Below, in pieces: positions 42,887 through 50,771 of a stretch of DNA of 64,000 nucleotides (its first letter is position 1; each line of letters opens with the position of its first letter). The stretch covers positions 626,054 to 690,053 of the forward strand of contig NZ_LMEY01000001.1 in the NCBI RefSeq assembly GCF_001426665.1, written 5' to 3'. The translations under genes were made by a program, and so were the position numbers. The notes beneath the pieces were generated by a model, which was given only the letters and a program-made list of their open reading frames with translations, did not search any database and was not told the DNA's origin. The DNA is from Rhizobium sp. Root1334. GTDB lineage: Bacteria; Pseudomonadota; Alphaproteobacteria; Rhizobiales; Rhizobiaceae.

Positions 42887-45249
42887 TGATCCGACCTCAC
42901 ACCCTTGCGCGGAATGGCAAACCCGAGCCACACGGCGAAGACGCCCATCAACCCGACGATAAGCACAACGTAGAATTGGAAATTGTCCGAGAACCAGGCG
43001 GCCGCCAGGCGGCGCAGGTTGCTGGGGCTCTGGTCGGTCATCCCGGCGATGAAATGCGCTCCGGCCGGCACCGTATTAACGGCGAGGCTGGCAGTTTCGA
43101 TCTCGGCAGACCCACCATTCAGTCCCTGCCAGACGGCAGGCTCGACGAGCCGACGAACGCCAAGCGCGATATCGGCGGGCGATGCCGCATGGACCACAGT
43201 CCAGACTGCATCGCCGGAGGGTGACGGAGTTTGCGTCAAGGTCAGAAGCGAGTGTCCCGGCCGGAGCTTGGCGGTGGAACCAGACCCATCCTGGTAATTC
43301 AGCCATTTGCCAAAACGTGTGCCCGCACCTGAAAACCAGTCCTGCATCTTCGATGTTACGGACAATTCGTCCTGCGGCCTCGTGGTCGATTTGCGGAACG
43401 CATCCAGCAATGCGGTCGAATCGTCGTCATTGTTTTGCTCCGGGCCGGCTTCGAACATATTGCCGATGGTCGCTGTTCTGATGGGATCGACGTCTGCGGT
43501 GGATACGGTCATCGGCTGGAAGGCATTCACAGGAAAAGCGCTCTTACCGGCATTGCCCAGCTCGGCAAAGGCATTCTGCGTGGTGATCACCAGCGCATTG
43601 CGCTCTCCGGATGGAGCGGCGCCGCTCAAGCGAATATCGGCATTCAGCGGATTGCGGGCGGCAAGCGCCAGGCGGGACAACATGGTCAGGGCGGCACTTG
43701 TGGACTGGGCATCCGGGCGTTCGATGAATATGTCGAACGGTCTGCCATCGGCATAGGGATAGGCGGTACCGGCGAGACCGCCGATATCCGGAAGACGGCC
43801 GATCCGGGCGAGCGCCGGGATTTCGATCTTCGTCTCCTTCAGGAGAATGAACCGCGGCGCGGTATCGTCGCGGGCCTCGGGCGCGCAGGTCTCGTCGGCA
43901 TCGACAGGCAATTCGGCCAGAAGCTCGACCTTGTTATTGCCCGGACGGAACGCCCGCAGCGGCAGTTCGATCAGCTTGCCGTCAAACTGTTCTCCAGCGG
44001 TATTGCGGAAAGGATAGCTGGTTACGACGCGGTCATTGACCCGCACCAGAAACTGCGCCGTACGCTTCAGGCCCGGTGACGTGGCGGCGCTGAGCTTCAA
44101 GCCGATCGTTGCATAGTCGGCCGGGTAGAAATCCGCCGGCATGACCATGTTGAAACCGGTGCGCGACAGGCGACCGGAAAAGACGCGGGTCTCATATCCG
44201 GTGTCGGCCAGTGTAAAGCTCGTTGATGCGTCGGCAATAATCGTCCCCGACTGGCGTGAAAAAATGCCGCTATCGAGGCTTTCCTTCAGTGGCCCCTGGA
44301 TGGCTTGAAGCAGCTGGCTGCTCATATCGGCGCGGGTGGCGCCTCGCAGGCTGACCATTGCACGGCCCTCTGGTCCTGCGTCGCGGACGGAAAGGCCATA
44401 GGGTGCCGCCTGTCCATCGGCACCACGCGCCTGCGCCCGCGTCTTGTCCGAAGACACATAGAGATCGACGCCAGGGCCGGTGCCAGGCTTTTCGCCGACC
44501 GTGACCGCGAGATCGTCCCGATTCATGAATAGCGCCAGCGTCTGTAGAACGGGAGCCGCATCATTCAGCATTTCGGCAGTCGCCGCCTGCGGCAGGATCA
44601 GCCGGATGTCAGTGACATTGGCTTCGGTGCGCGCGACGGTGAGGAGATCAGCGAACGACTGAAACCCATGCTGCCGGGTTGCGGCAAAACCGCTTGCAGA
44701 AGGATCAAACTCGCTCCACAGCTCATAGGTAGCCTCCAGCGAGCAATCGACCCGATGGAACTGGCGCGCCCGCAGAACCACCTGATTGCGGCCGGGTCTT
44801 AGAAAGTCCGCGCCGATCGCCAGCGCTTCTTGTTTAAAGCCATTCGGCGAGGCGATCTTGAATGTCCCGGCCGATTTGCCGTTGACCTCCACATCCATCA
44901 CGGACGTATCGGGCAAAACCGAGACAGCATTTCGGTAAGACAGTGTCAGCTGCCCGCCGCTTGCGGCCTGATCGGCGGCGAGATTGAAGCTCAGCCGTGC
45001 GACGGCATCTTCGCCGGAGAGGTGATAGGCCGGCAGCGCCTGTTCGAACGGAACCAGACCGCTGACCTTGGCAGCCGCGGCTTCCGCCGGAACCGGCCGG
45101 GTCGACAGGATGCTCTCGCTGTCTCCAGGCAGGATGCGGGCCGCAGACGGGGCTGCATCCAGCAGGCTCTGGGCGGAAAGCGGCAGCGTCTGGGCCATGA
45201 TGAGGGCGAGCGACAGGCCGACTGTCCGGGTGCGAAAAGGCTTAGCCAT
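42883..45249 (-). CDS. bcsB: cellulose synthase regulatory/periplasmic subunit BcsB
   Basis: A 788-residue periplasmic protein with a signal peptide (MAKPFRTRTVGLSLALIMAQ) and a single C-terminal membrane anchor (FYVVLIVGLMGVFAVWLGFAI, with positive tail). Two carbohydrate-binding/flavodoxin-like repeats are expected, and LSYRNAVSVLPDTSVMDVEVNG and a second similar stretch are visible. It completes the BcsA-BcsB synthase and carries the polymer across the periplasm. The ATG overlaps the bcsA stop by 8 bases. Confidence 0.92.
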   Translation of the reverse strand: MAKPFRTRTVGLSLALIMAQTLPLSAQSLLDAAPSAARILPGDSESILSTRPVPAEAAAAKVSGLVPFEQALPAYHLSGEDAVARLSFNLAADQAASGGQLTLSYRNAVSVLPDTSVMDVEVNGKSAGTFKIASPNGFKQEALAIGADFLRPGRNQVVLRARQFHRVDCSLEATYELWSEFDPSASGFAATRQHGFQSFADLLTVARTEANVTDIRLILPQAATAEMLNDAAPVLQTLALFMNRDDLAVTVGEKPGTGPGVDLYVSSDKTRAQARGADGQAAPYGLSVRDAGPEGRAMVSLRGATRADMSSQLLQAIQGPLKESLDSGIFSRQSGTIIADASTSFTLADTGYETRVFSGRLSRTGFNMVMPADFYPADYATIGLKLSAATSPGLKRTAQFLVRVNDRVVTSYPFRNTAGEQFDGKLIELPLRAFRPGNNKVELLAELPVDADETCAPEARDDTAPRFILLKETKIEIPALARIGRLPDIGGLAGTAYPYADGRPFDIFIERPDAQSTSAALTMLSRLALAARNPLNADIRLSGAAPSGERNALVITTQNAFAELGNAGKSAFPVNAFQPMTVSTADVDPIRTATIGNMFEAGPEQNNDDDSTALLDAFRKSTTRPQDELSVTSKMQDWFSGAGTRFGKWLNYQDGSGSTAKLRPGHSLLTLTQTPSPSGDAVWTVVHAASPADIALGVRRLVEPAVWQGLNGGSAEIETASLAVNTVPAGAHFIAGMTDQSPSNLRRLAAAWFSDNFQFYVVLIVGLMGVFAVWLGFAIPRKGVRSDQ

Positions 45250-47506
45250 AGAGCTGCTCTCCCTTGAGAACCGGGGCATGGTCGGCTGTTTTGACAGGCA
45301 AAGGCACCGGAACGATCTTGTTGTCGTTCAACACCATCGGCGCATCGTCGAAGGACTGGACGACGCTCTCGCGGATCAGGCCAGCGCTGTAACGGATGGC
45401 ACGGAGCGATTCCGTCAAGCTCCAGAGCGCAAAGCGGCTGGTGCCCCAGAAGAAGTTTTTCCGCGTCTGGCGGCGCTCCAGGCGATCCTGCAGCACGGAC
45501 TGGTCGGAATACATCAGCTCGGCAATCGCCATCACCGTTTCCGGCGTCCTTTCGGAATAGGCAAAGCCGCAGATCGCCGTCTGGTCGAGCATGCGCCGCG
45601 AGCGATAGACGACGTTGAAGTTGATCGTCTGGCCACCACGGCGGACTTCGACCTTGGCCATCGTTGGAGTGACGAGGTCCAGCTTCGGTTCCTTGTCGAC
45701 AAATTCGATCGACACGCCGCCGCTTGAAGCATCCTGGATGATGACATGGTGGATGATATCATCGACATGCATCAGGGCGTGGCGCTTGACCGGCAGGCGC
45801 TGGTTGCGGCGCAGTTCACGGCGTTCCGCAATCGCCCCGAGGGCCGCACCGGCGAGACCGAGATTGATCAGGTTCCACATCGCAACGATCAACAGTAGCT
45901 CGCTGGCGACCGGCTCGGTCAGGACGCGATATCCGGAATAAAGGGCTGCAGCGAGCAGCAGGAAGAAGATGGCAAAATACGGCGTTGCCAACGGCGACAG
46001 CTTGCTCTTGTCCAGAGTCTGGCCCTTGGCTGTCACATTGAACGTCGGCTTGCGCGGATTGCGCACGACGCTGACGATACTGCCAAACAGGAAGACGGCC
46101 TGGACATATTCGTAAAGCTCAGAAATCCACGGCCAGCGGACACGGCCATAGAGATAGCTCTGCATCGCAAACGAGCTGATCAGATAGGTGACCGCATAGG
46201 AGGCGAACTCGAGGATGTTGGCCTTATAGATCTCGAGAGAGAAGAAGATGTAGAGCAGCGGCGAGAACATGAAGGCCAGCCGCGACAGCGGGAACAACCA
46301 GAACATGTTGATGCCGGCATAGCAGATGCGCTGCGGGATCGAGAGGCCCTTGGCGAGGAAAGGCCGCTTGAGGATGAGGATCTGCAGCATGCCCTGGCAC
46401 CAGCGGGCACGCTGGCCGATGAACGAGACGAACGTCTCCGGCTGCAGCCCGGCGATCAGCGGTTTGTCGACATAGACCGAGTGCCAGCCCTGGCAATGCA
46501 GCGACAGCGCCGTTTCGCAATCCTCGGTGATCGACTGGCCGGAGAAACCATCGGTGGTCTCCAGCGCCTTGCGGCGCAGCACGGCCGCTGAACCGCAGAA
46601 GAACGAGGCGTTCCACTTGTCGAGCCCGCGCTGCAGGATCGAGTAGAACATCTCGTTTTCCGACGGCATACGGGCAAAGGTCTGGAGGTTCTTTTCCAGC
46701 GGGTCTGGATTGAGGAAATAATGCGGGGTCTGGACGAGGAAGAGCTTTTCATCTTCCTTGAAGAAGCCGACCGTCTCACGCAGGAAGTCGCGCACCGGCG
46801 CGTGGTCGGCATCGAACACCACGACCAGTTCACCGTTAGAAACCTTCAGGCCTTCATTGAGATTACCGGCCTTGGCGTGATCGTTCTGCTTGCGAGCATG
46901 GTAGTGCACGCCCATGGCGGCGCAGAGCGCCTTCAGCTGTTCATGACGGCGAATGGCGGCGACCGAGACATGCGGGTTCTTGTGGTTGCGCTTGGCATCC
47001 GTGCCGCCGTCATCGAGCAGATAGATGTTCAGCTTGTCCTTCGGATACGCCATCGACTTGGCGGCGGCCAGCGTCACCGCCAGAAGTTCGGCATCTTCAT
47101 TATAGCTCGGGATGAACACATCGACCGTCGGCAGATCGGGGGTAGCGCCCATGTCCGGCGTCTTGCGCTTGATCGGATCGATGACCATGAAAAAGCTGAT
47201 CGCCAGCATTGCCAGGCAATACATCTCGGCGAGATAGAGCAGGAAGCCGGGGATGAAATTCAGCGGCTCGGTGATGTCAGGCAGCGTCTCGGTTGTGCGC
47301 CAGAAACCGTAGCGCAAAGCAATGATGCCGGCGAAGACGAGGGTGACCACACGAAACGCGCTGTTGTCGGGACGCGTCATCCCGATGAACATGATGCCCA
47401 GAACTGCGAAGCTGAGCATAAGCTGCGCCTGCAGGCTCATCGGCAGCAGAATAAGAGACAAGCCGACTGCCCCGGCCGGAAGTGCCAGATATTTTCCGCA
47501 CGTCAT
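45242..47506 (-). CDS. bcsA: cellulose synthase catalytic subunit BcsA (CelA)
   Basis: A 754-residue glycosyltransferase family 2 membrane enzyme making beta-1,4-glucan from UDP-glucose. Substrate motifs: LLDDGGTD (D165/D166), DADH (232-235), TED (327-329) and QRARW (365-369). Membrane segments flank the catalytic domain (about residues 10-110 and 390-550). The C-terminal PilZ domain has RRNQR (566-570) and DASSGG (592-597), so the enzyme needs cyclic di-GMP. The start is the first ATG in frame, with only a weak GGTGG ribosome binding site. First gene of the bcs operon. Confidence 0.95.
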   Translation of the reverse strand: MTCGKYLALPAGAVGLSLILLPMSLQAQLMLSFAVLGIMFIGMTRPDNSAFRVVTLVFAGIIALRYGFWRTTETLPDITEPLNFIPGFLLYLAEMYCLAMLAISFFMVIDPIKRKTPDMGATPDLPTVDVFIPSYNEDAELLAVTLAAAKSMAYPKDKLNIYLLDDGGTDAKRNHKNPHVSVAAIRRHEQLKALCAAMGVHYHARKQNDHAKAGNLNEGLKVSNGELVVVFDADHAPVRDFLRETVGFFKEDEKLFLVQTPHYFLNPDPLEKNLQTFARMPSENEMFYSILQRGLDKWNASFFCGSAAVLRRKALETTDGFSGQSITEDCETALSLHCQGWHSVYVDKPLIAGLQPETFVSFIGQRARWCQGMLQILILKRPFLAKGLSIPQRICYAGINMFWLFPLSRLAFMFSPLLYIFFSLEIYKANILEFASYAVTYLISSFAMQSYLYGRVRWPWISELYEYVQAVFLFGSIVSVVRNPRKPTFNVTAKGQTLDKSKLSPLATPYFAIFFLLLAAALYSGYRVLTEPVASELLLIVAMWNLINLGLAGAALGAIAERRELRRNQRLPVKRHALMHVDDIIHHVIIQDASSGGVSIEFVDKEPKLDLVTPTMAKVEVRRGGQTINFNVVYRSRRMLDQTAICGFAYSERTPETVMAIAELMYSDQSVLQDRLERRQTRKNFFWGTSRFALWSLTESLRAIRYSAGLIRESVVQSFDDAPMVLNDNKIVPVPLPVKTADHAPVLKGEQLYG

Positions 47507-47755
47507 GTGCCACCAACCCCATCGTCATCTTCAGCGGCGCATCATGCGTGCCGGTTCTACATCGAACAGCCGGAACCTAAGCGGCGAAGGGTCAACAGAA
47601 TCCTAATTTGAGGCGTGGTGGATGGAAACGGTACAGGACTAGGTAAACACAAGGTTTACGCGGCGCGCCAAGATATGAGGAGGGGCGGCTTTTGGCAGCC
47701 GGAAGGAACATGCGGGCCGTCATCGCGTTGATATTTCTGAAAACAGGAGACAGAG
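47507..47755. other. gap between bcsA and the proline-rich small protein gene
   Basis: 249 bases with the EcfG-type promoter at 47705-47729 directed rightward. For the cellulose operon on the other strand no clear promoter was recognised. Confidence 0.5.
47705..47729 (+). promoter_or_regulatory. EcfG-type promoter of the proline-rich small protein gene
   Basis: GGAAC (47705-47709), 16 bases, CGTT (47726-47729), exact consensus, with the predicted start of transcription about 20 bases before the ATG at 47756. Confidence 0.8.
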
Positions 47756-47911
47756 ATGACGCTTCCCGCCGATCCCATTCCAGGCCCTATTCCCCCCATT
47801 GAGCAGCCGCCACCCGTCAGGGAGCCGGAGCCCGACCGGCTGCCGGACGAGGACCCCTTGCCCAATCCGGACGAAAATCCGGAACCGCCGCAACAGGTGG
47901 GACACTGCTGA
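47756..47911 (+). CDS. 51-residue proline/acid-rich protein with an EcfG-type promoter
   Basis: A short reading frame, MTLPADPIPGPIPPIEQ..., ending QQVGHC. About one third of the residues are proline and about a fifth are Asp/Glu; there is no signal peptide or membrane segment, and a single terminal cysteine. It is likely real: AGGAGA lies 6 bases before the ATG and a perfect stress promoter precedes it. Similar short proline-rich proteins occur in Rhizobiaceae (recollection). Function unknown; a disordered stress protein is likely. Confidence 0.72.
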   Translation: MTLPADPIPGPIPPIEQPPPVREPEPDRLPDEDPLPNPDENPEPPQQVGHC

Positions 47912-47964
47912 CATTGCCCGATCAAGAATGCAGACCAGGCGGTAAATCCCCCTCACCTTTGCAC

Positions 47965-48000
47965 AAAACCACAAAGGCCCAGCAATCCAGGCCCTTGTGC
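47965..48000 (-). terminator. probable terminator after the DUF1062 gene
   Basis: ACAAAGGCC and GGCCCTTGT form a stem with one mismatch and a short loop; a weak T-rich stretch (GGTTTTGTG) follows on the minus strand. Confidence 0.5.
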
Positions 48001-48013
48001 TGTCGTTTGGAGC

Positions 48014-48649
48014 CTATGCAGCACCACCCGCTGCAACAGGCCTCCACACCTGCTCCCGGTTCCCCTCGGCGGCGAGATCGATCGTGATACGGGTGCCATT
48101 CCTGATCCGCCGGCGCAATGCATCGGCACCGCCCGGTCCGGCCCGAAGCACGTCACCGTCGTGAAGCGCCTGCAACCGCGAGCGCGATACCGGCAACTCT
48201 CCGGCCAGCAGGCGGTCAAGCCGCAGGCTGACCGGAAACGGCACGTTCAGTTCGATGTCGAGCACCGTCCAACCGGAGGGTTCCTCCAGAAGTTCCTTGC
48301 CGATTTCGAAGCCGGGAAACTCCTCGATGCGTTGCGACTTGCGCCGCAGCGCCTCGATGTTGAACGTTTCGGCCCGGATCCAATCCGCATCGTTGGACTG
48401 TAATGCTTCAAGGACCTTAGGATCGATATCGCCGACGCCCCGCCGTTCGAAGATCGGCCGGTTCCAGGTCTTTTCGCAGGCCAGGCATCTATAAATCAGC
48501 CAGGCATCAAGCCTGCGGCCGTTGGCGTTGAGGCGGATTTTGCCGCTGCTCTGGAATGGCCTTTGCATTCCGCATCCGCTGCAGGCGATCCAGGGTTGGG
48601 GCGCCGTTTGCGGTGTAATGGTCCATCGGACCCGAAGTAGATTGCACAT
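48014..48649 (-). CDS. DUF1062 protein with zinc ribbon and S4-like segment
   Basis: A 211-residue protein. Two Cys-x2-Cys pairs (CSGCG near residue 24 and CLACE near residue 56) probably bind zinc. The C-terminal half contains LRLDRLLAGELPVSRSRLQALHDGD (shown here by LRLDRLLA and SRSRLQAL), which looks like the RNA-binding S4 motif RLD-L-SR-A-LI-G. The start is taken as the ATG giving MCNLLRVRW; ribosome binding site weak. An open frame of 56 more codons upstream lacks support. Function unknown. Confidence 0.78.
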   Translation of the reverse strand: MCNLLRVRWTITPQTAPQPWIACSGCGMQRPFQSSGKIRLNANGRRLDAWLIYRCLACEKTWNRPIFERRGVGDIDPKVLEALQSNDADWIRAETFNIEALRRKSQRIEEFPGFEIGKELLEEPSGWTVLDIELNVPFPVSLRLDRLLAGELPVSRSRLQALHDGDVLRAGPGGADALRRRIRNGTRITIDLAAEGNREQVWRPVAAGGAA

Positions 48650-49048
48650 ATCGTCTTGGTCTTCCGTTCGGAAGTCCACCAAGATGGTGCAGGAGAAACC
48701 CTTTGCGGGCGCGGCGTGGCGATGTTTGGGGCGGCTGAAGAGCTGAGAGCGCAGAGCTGCACACGGCACATTGAAACAATGCCAGACCGGTCTCTCGCCA
48801 CCACCCGATGAACACATCTGTACGCCGACGGCATCGCCATCGCGCAGTACGGGGTGAAACTGGATTGAGACCGGTATTACTTAGGCAAACTGCAACCTCT
48901 GTGCGCCAACGCTCTTGGTCGTCAGGTTAGCAAATGATTTGCGCGGCGTGGAGGCCTGCGGCCTATTCGGAAATAGAAAACATGGCAGTGCGGCGTTTAT
49001 GCAACTTTGCGCTGATCACAGATCGACGGCGGTCAACGAATGGCCGCG
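48650..49048. other. gap without a recognised gene
   Basis: 399 bases between two genes on the minus strand. One 44-codon frame on the plus strand (start near 48930) has no ribosome binding site and is not called. No terminator or promoter motif was recognised. Confidence 0.5.
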
Positions 49049-49603
49049 TTAAAGCAGCCCTTTGAGGTGCAGAAGCCCAAACGCCGCCACTGTGGCAGCA
49101 TCCTTGAGTTCACCACGAACGATCATGTCAATGACCTCTTCAATTGCAAAGCCGCGGCTGATCAGCCCTTGTTCTTCCGGATCCAAGTTCGTTGAAAGCG
49201 GGCGCAGACCGCGCGCGAGGAAAATATGGCACCTCTGAGTCGAATAGCCATACGCTTCGAAGAGCTGGCCGACATATGTCATTTCATCGGCGGCAAGACC
49301 GGTTTCTTCTCGCAGTTCACCATGGGCCAACTCCAGGGGATCGACATCCTCGTGCTCCTCCCAGGAGCCCTGCGGCAACTCCCAAAAGCGCTTTCCGACC
49401 GGATAGCGAAATTGTTCGACCAGATAGACAATCCCAGCCGCATCGATGGGGACGATGAGAGAAAAGTCGTTCTTCTCGACAACCCCGTAGATGCCCTGCG
49501 AACCGTCACGGCGCTCGACTCTATCCTCGCGAACTTTCATCCAGCGGTTCTGATAAACAATCTTGGTGCTTAGCGTTGTGATTTCGAGAGCATCGTCAGT
49601 CAT
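49049..49603 (-). CDS. Nudix hydrolase, ADP-ribose pyrophosphatase-like
   Basis: A 184-residue Nudix enzyme of the ADP-ribose/ADP-sugar pyrophosphatase type: YLVEQFRYPVGKRFWELPQGSWEEHEDVD, abbreviated as EQFRYP and FWELPQGS, then HGELREETGL. The consensus arginine before the first glutamate is glycine (HGELREETG), and the spacing within the box is longer than usual. C-terminal IEEVIDMIVRGELKDAATVAAF is typical of this class. The ATG gives MTDDALEITT. Substrate not certain. Confidence 0.85.
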   Translation of the reverse strand: MTDDALEITTLSTKIVYQNRWMKVREDRVERRDGSQGIYGVVEKNDFSLIVPIDAAGIVYLVEQFRYPVGKRFWELPQGSWEEHEDVDPLELAHGELREETGLAADEMTYVGQLFEAYGYSTQRCHIFLARGLRPLSTNLDPEEQGLISRGFAIEEVIDMIVRGELKDAATVAAFGLLHLKGLL

Positions 49604-49827
49604 CTGTTCCCCGATTGGTCACCTCGGTAGTGAATCACTTCCGGTCCCCAGTAGGCCATTTATTGATAGCTTACGATAGGGAAGACTGCCCAAGATCACC
49701 AAATAGCCGGGAAAGCATGACTTGCAGACAGCAGGGAGACGCAATGTCAAACGTGAAGGGAATTTCAATGCGTTCAGCCAAGATCAGCAAAACCGCAGTG
49801 TCGTCGGATATTTGACTGTGGAAAGAA

Positions 49828-49904
49828 TGGTACGGTTGGGGGGTCTCGAACCTCCGACCTCAGGTGCCACAAACCTGCGCTCTAACCAACTGAGCTACAA
49901 CCGC
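49828..49904 (-). tRNA. tRNA-His (anticodon GTG)
   Basis: 77 bases with encoded CCA. Acceptor stem GCGGTTG pairs with CAACCGT (one G-U at position 1); D-stem GCTC/GAGC; anticodon stem CAGGT/ACCTG around TTGTGGC, anticodon GTG. The discriminator is A73 and no extra G precedes position 1, the alphaproteobacterial His-tRNA form. The T stem GGAGG/CCCCC has an A-C mismatch at its centre. Confidence 0.93.
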
Positions 49905-50001
49905 ACAAAACAAAGCTGACGAAACAAAGTCGCGCCGCGCTTTCCGGGTCAAATACGGGCAGTCCGGATTTTTTGCAAGCCATAACTTGCCCGTAGATGT
50001 G

Positions 50002-50036
50002 AAAAAACCGGGTAAACAATCACCCGGTTCTTTTTA
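50002..50036. terminator. bidirectional terminator after the phasin gene
   Basis: A6, ACCGGGT-N8-ACCCGGT, then TCTTTTTAT; on the minus strand the stem is followed by TTTTTTC. Confidence 0.85.
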
Positions 50037-50071
50037 TCGTGCTGCGCGAACAAAGTCCGCGCCCGCAGAAA

Positions 50072-50521
50072 TCAGTTCTTCTTGAAGCCGGAGATGGCCT
50101 TTTCGGCGGCATCCTTGCCAGGCTTGGTCACGGTTTCGGCAACTTTGCGGGTGGCTTCCTGCATCGACTTTGCCTGTTCCATGGCAAGCTCGGCCTGCTT
50201 GCGGATGAAGGCCGTCTGCAGTTCGAACAGTTCCGAAACCGACTTGACGCCGAGCAGCGCTTCCATGTGCGACAGCGAGTTTTCTGCATTGGTGCGCAGG
50301 GCGTCGATCGCCTTCAGGCCGAGTTCGACGGTGCCGGACTGCGCGCTTTCGATGGTCGCTTCAACAGTCTTCGTCGCATCTTCGGCGGCGGTCTTCATCT
50401 TGGAATAGGCTTCCTTGGACTGGGCAGCACCCTTTTCAGCGAAATCGCGGAAAGTTTCGGTGACCTTTGCCGGGTCGAACGAGGCAAGCGAAAAGACGTC
50501 GTCGGTTTTCTTGGTAGCCAT
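50072..50521 (-). CDS. phaP: phasin
   Basis: A 149-residue, mostly helical, alanine/glutamate-rich protein with the phasin pattern: FRDFAEKGAAQSKEAYSKMKTAAEDATKTVE in the first half (given here by FRDFAEKGAAQS and AYSKMKTAAED) and QAELAMEQAKSMQEATRKVAETV in the second. Phasins coat polyhydroxybutyrate granules. The ATG gives MATKKTDDV. It lies divergent from the CbrA/PdhS-like kinase gene, the order also recalled in Sinorhizobium (SMc00777-SMc00776). Confidence 0.9.
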   Translation of the reverse strand: MATKKTDDVFSLASFDPAKVTETFRDFAEKGAAQSKEAYSKMKTAAEDATKTVEATIESAQSGTVELGLKAIDALRTNAENSLSHMEALLGVKSVSELFELQTAFIRKQAELAMEQAKSMQEATRKVAETVTKPGKDAAEKAISGFKKN

Positions 50522-50771
50522 GATCTGCGCTCCTTGGTTTCAGGCCCTCTCATGAGGCACCCGTTGTTCAGTGATGTCTATATAGGCGATTTCGTTGTGC
50601 ATTGCAATATATTTGTGCAATGCAGCATTCATTAAAATCACCGACATTAACCTTGCGCGGCGAAAGGCCTGTGCGCCATGGTCAGCAAGCTGGACCCCTG
50701 CCCCCCCGGCGTCTATTAATAGACTGTTAACAATCCCGCCCCTATGGCGGTTGCGCAAACCAGGTCTGCCG

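Noticed and set aside
42762-45267. several plus-strand frames opposite bcsB and the TPR gene
   Set aside because: Low-complexity shadow translations; the minus strand operon is continuous and overlapping.
48930-49064. 44-codon frame on the plus strand
   Set aside because: No ribosome binding site, no recognisable sequence and overlap with the Nudix gene end.
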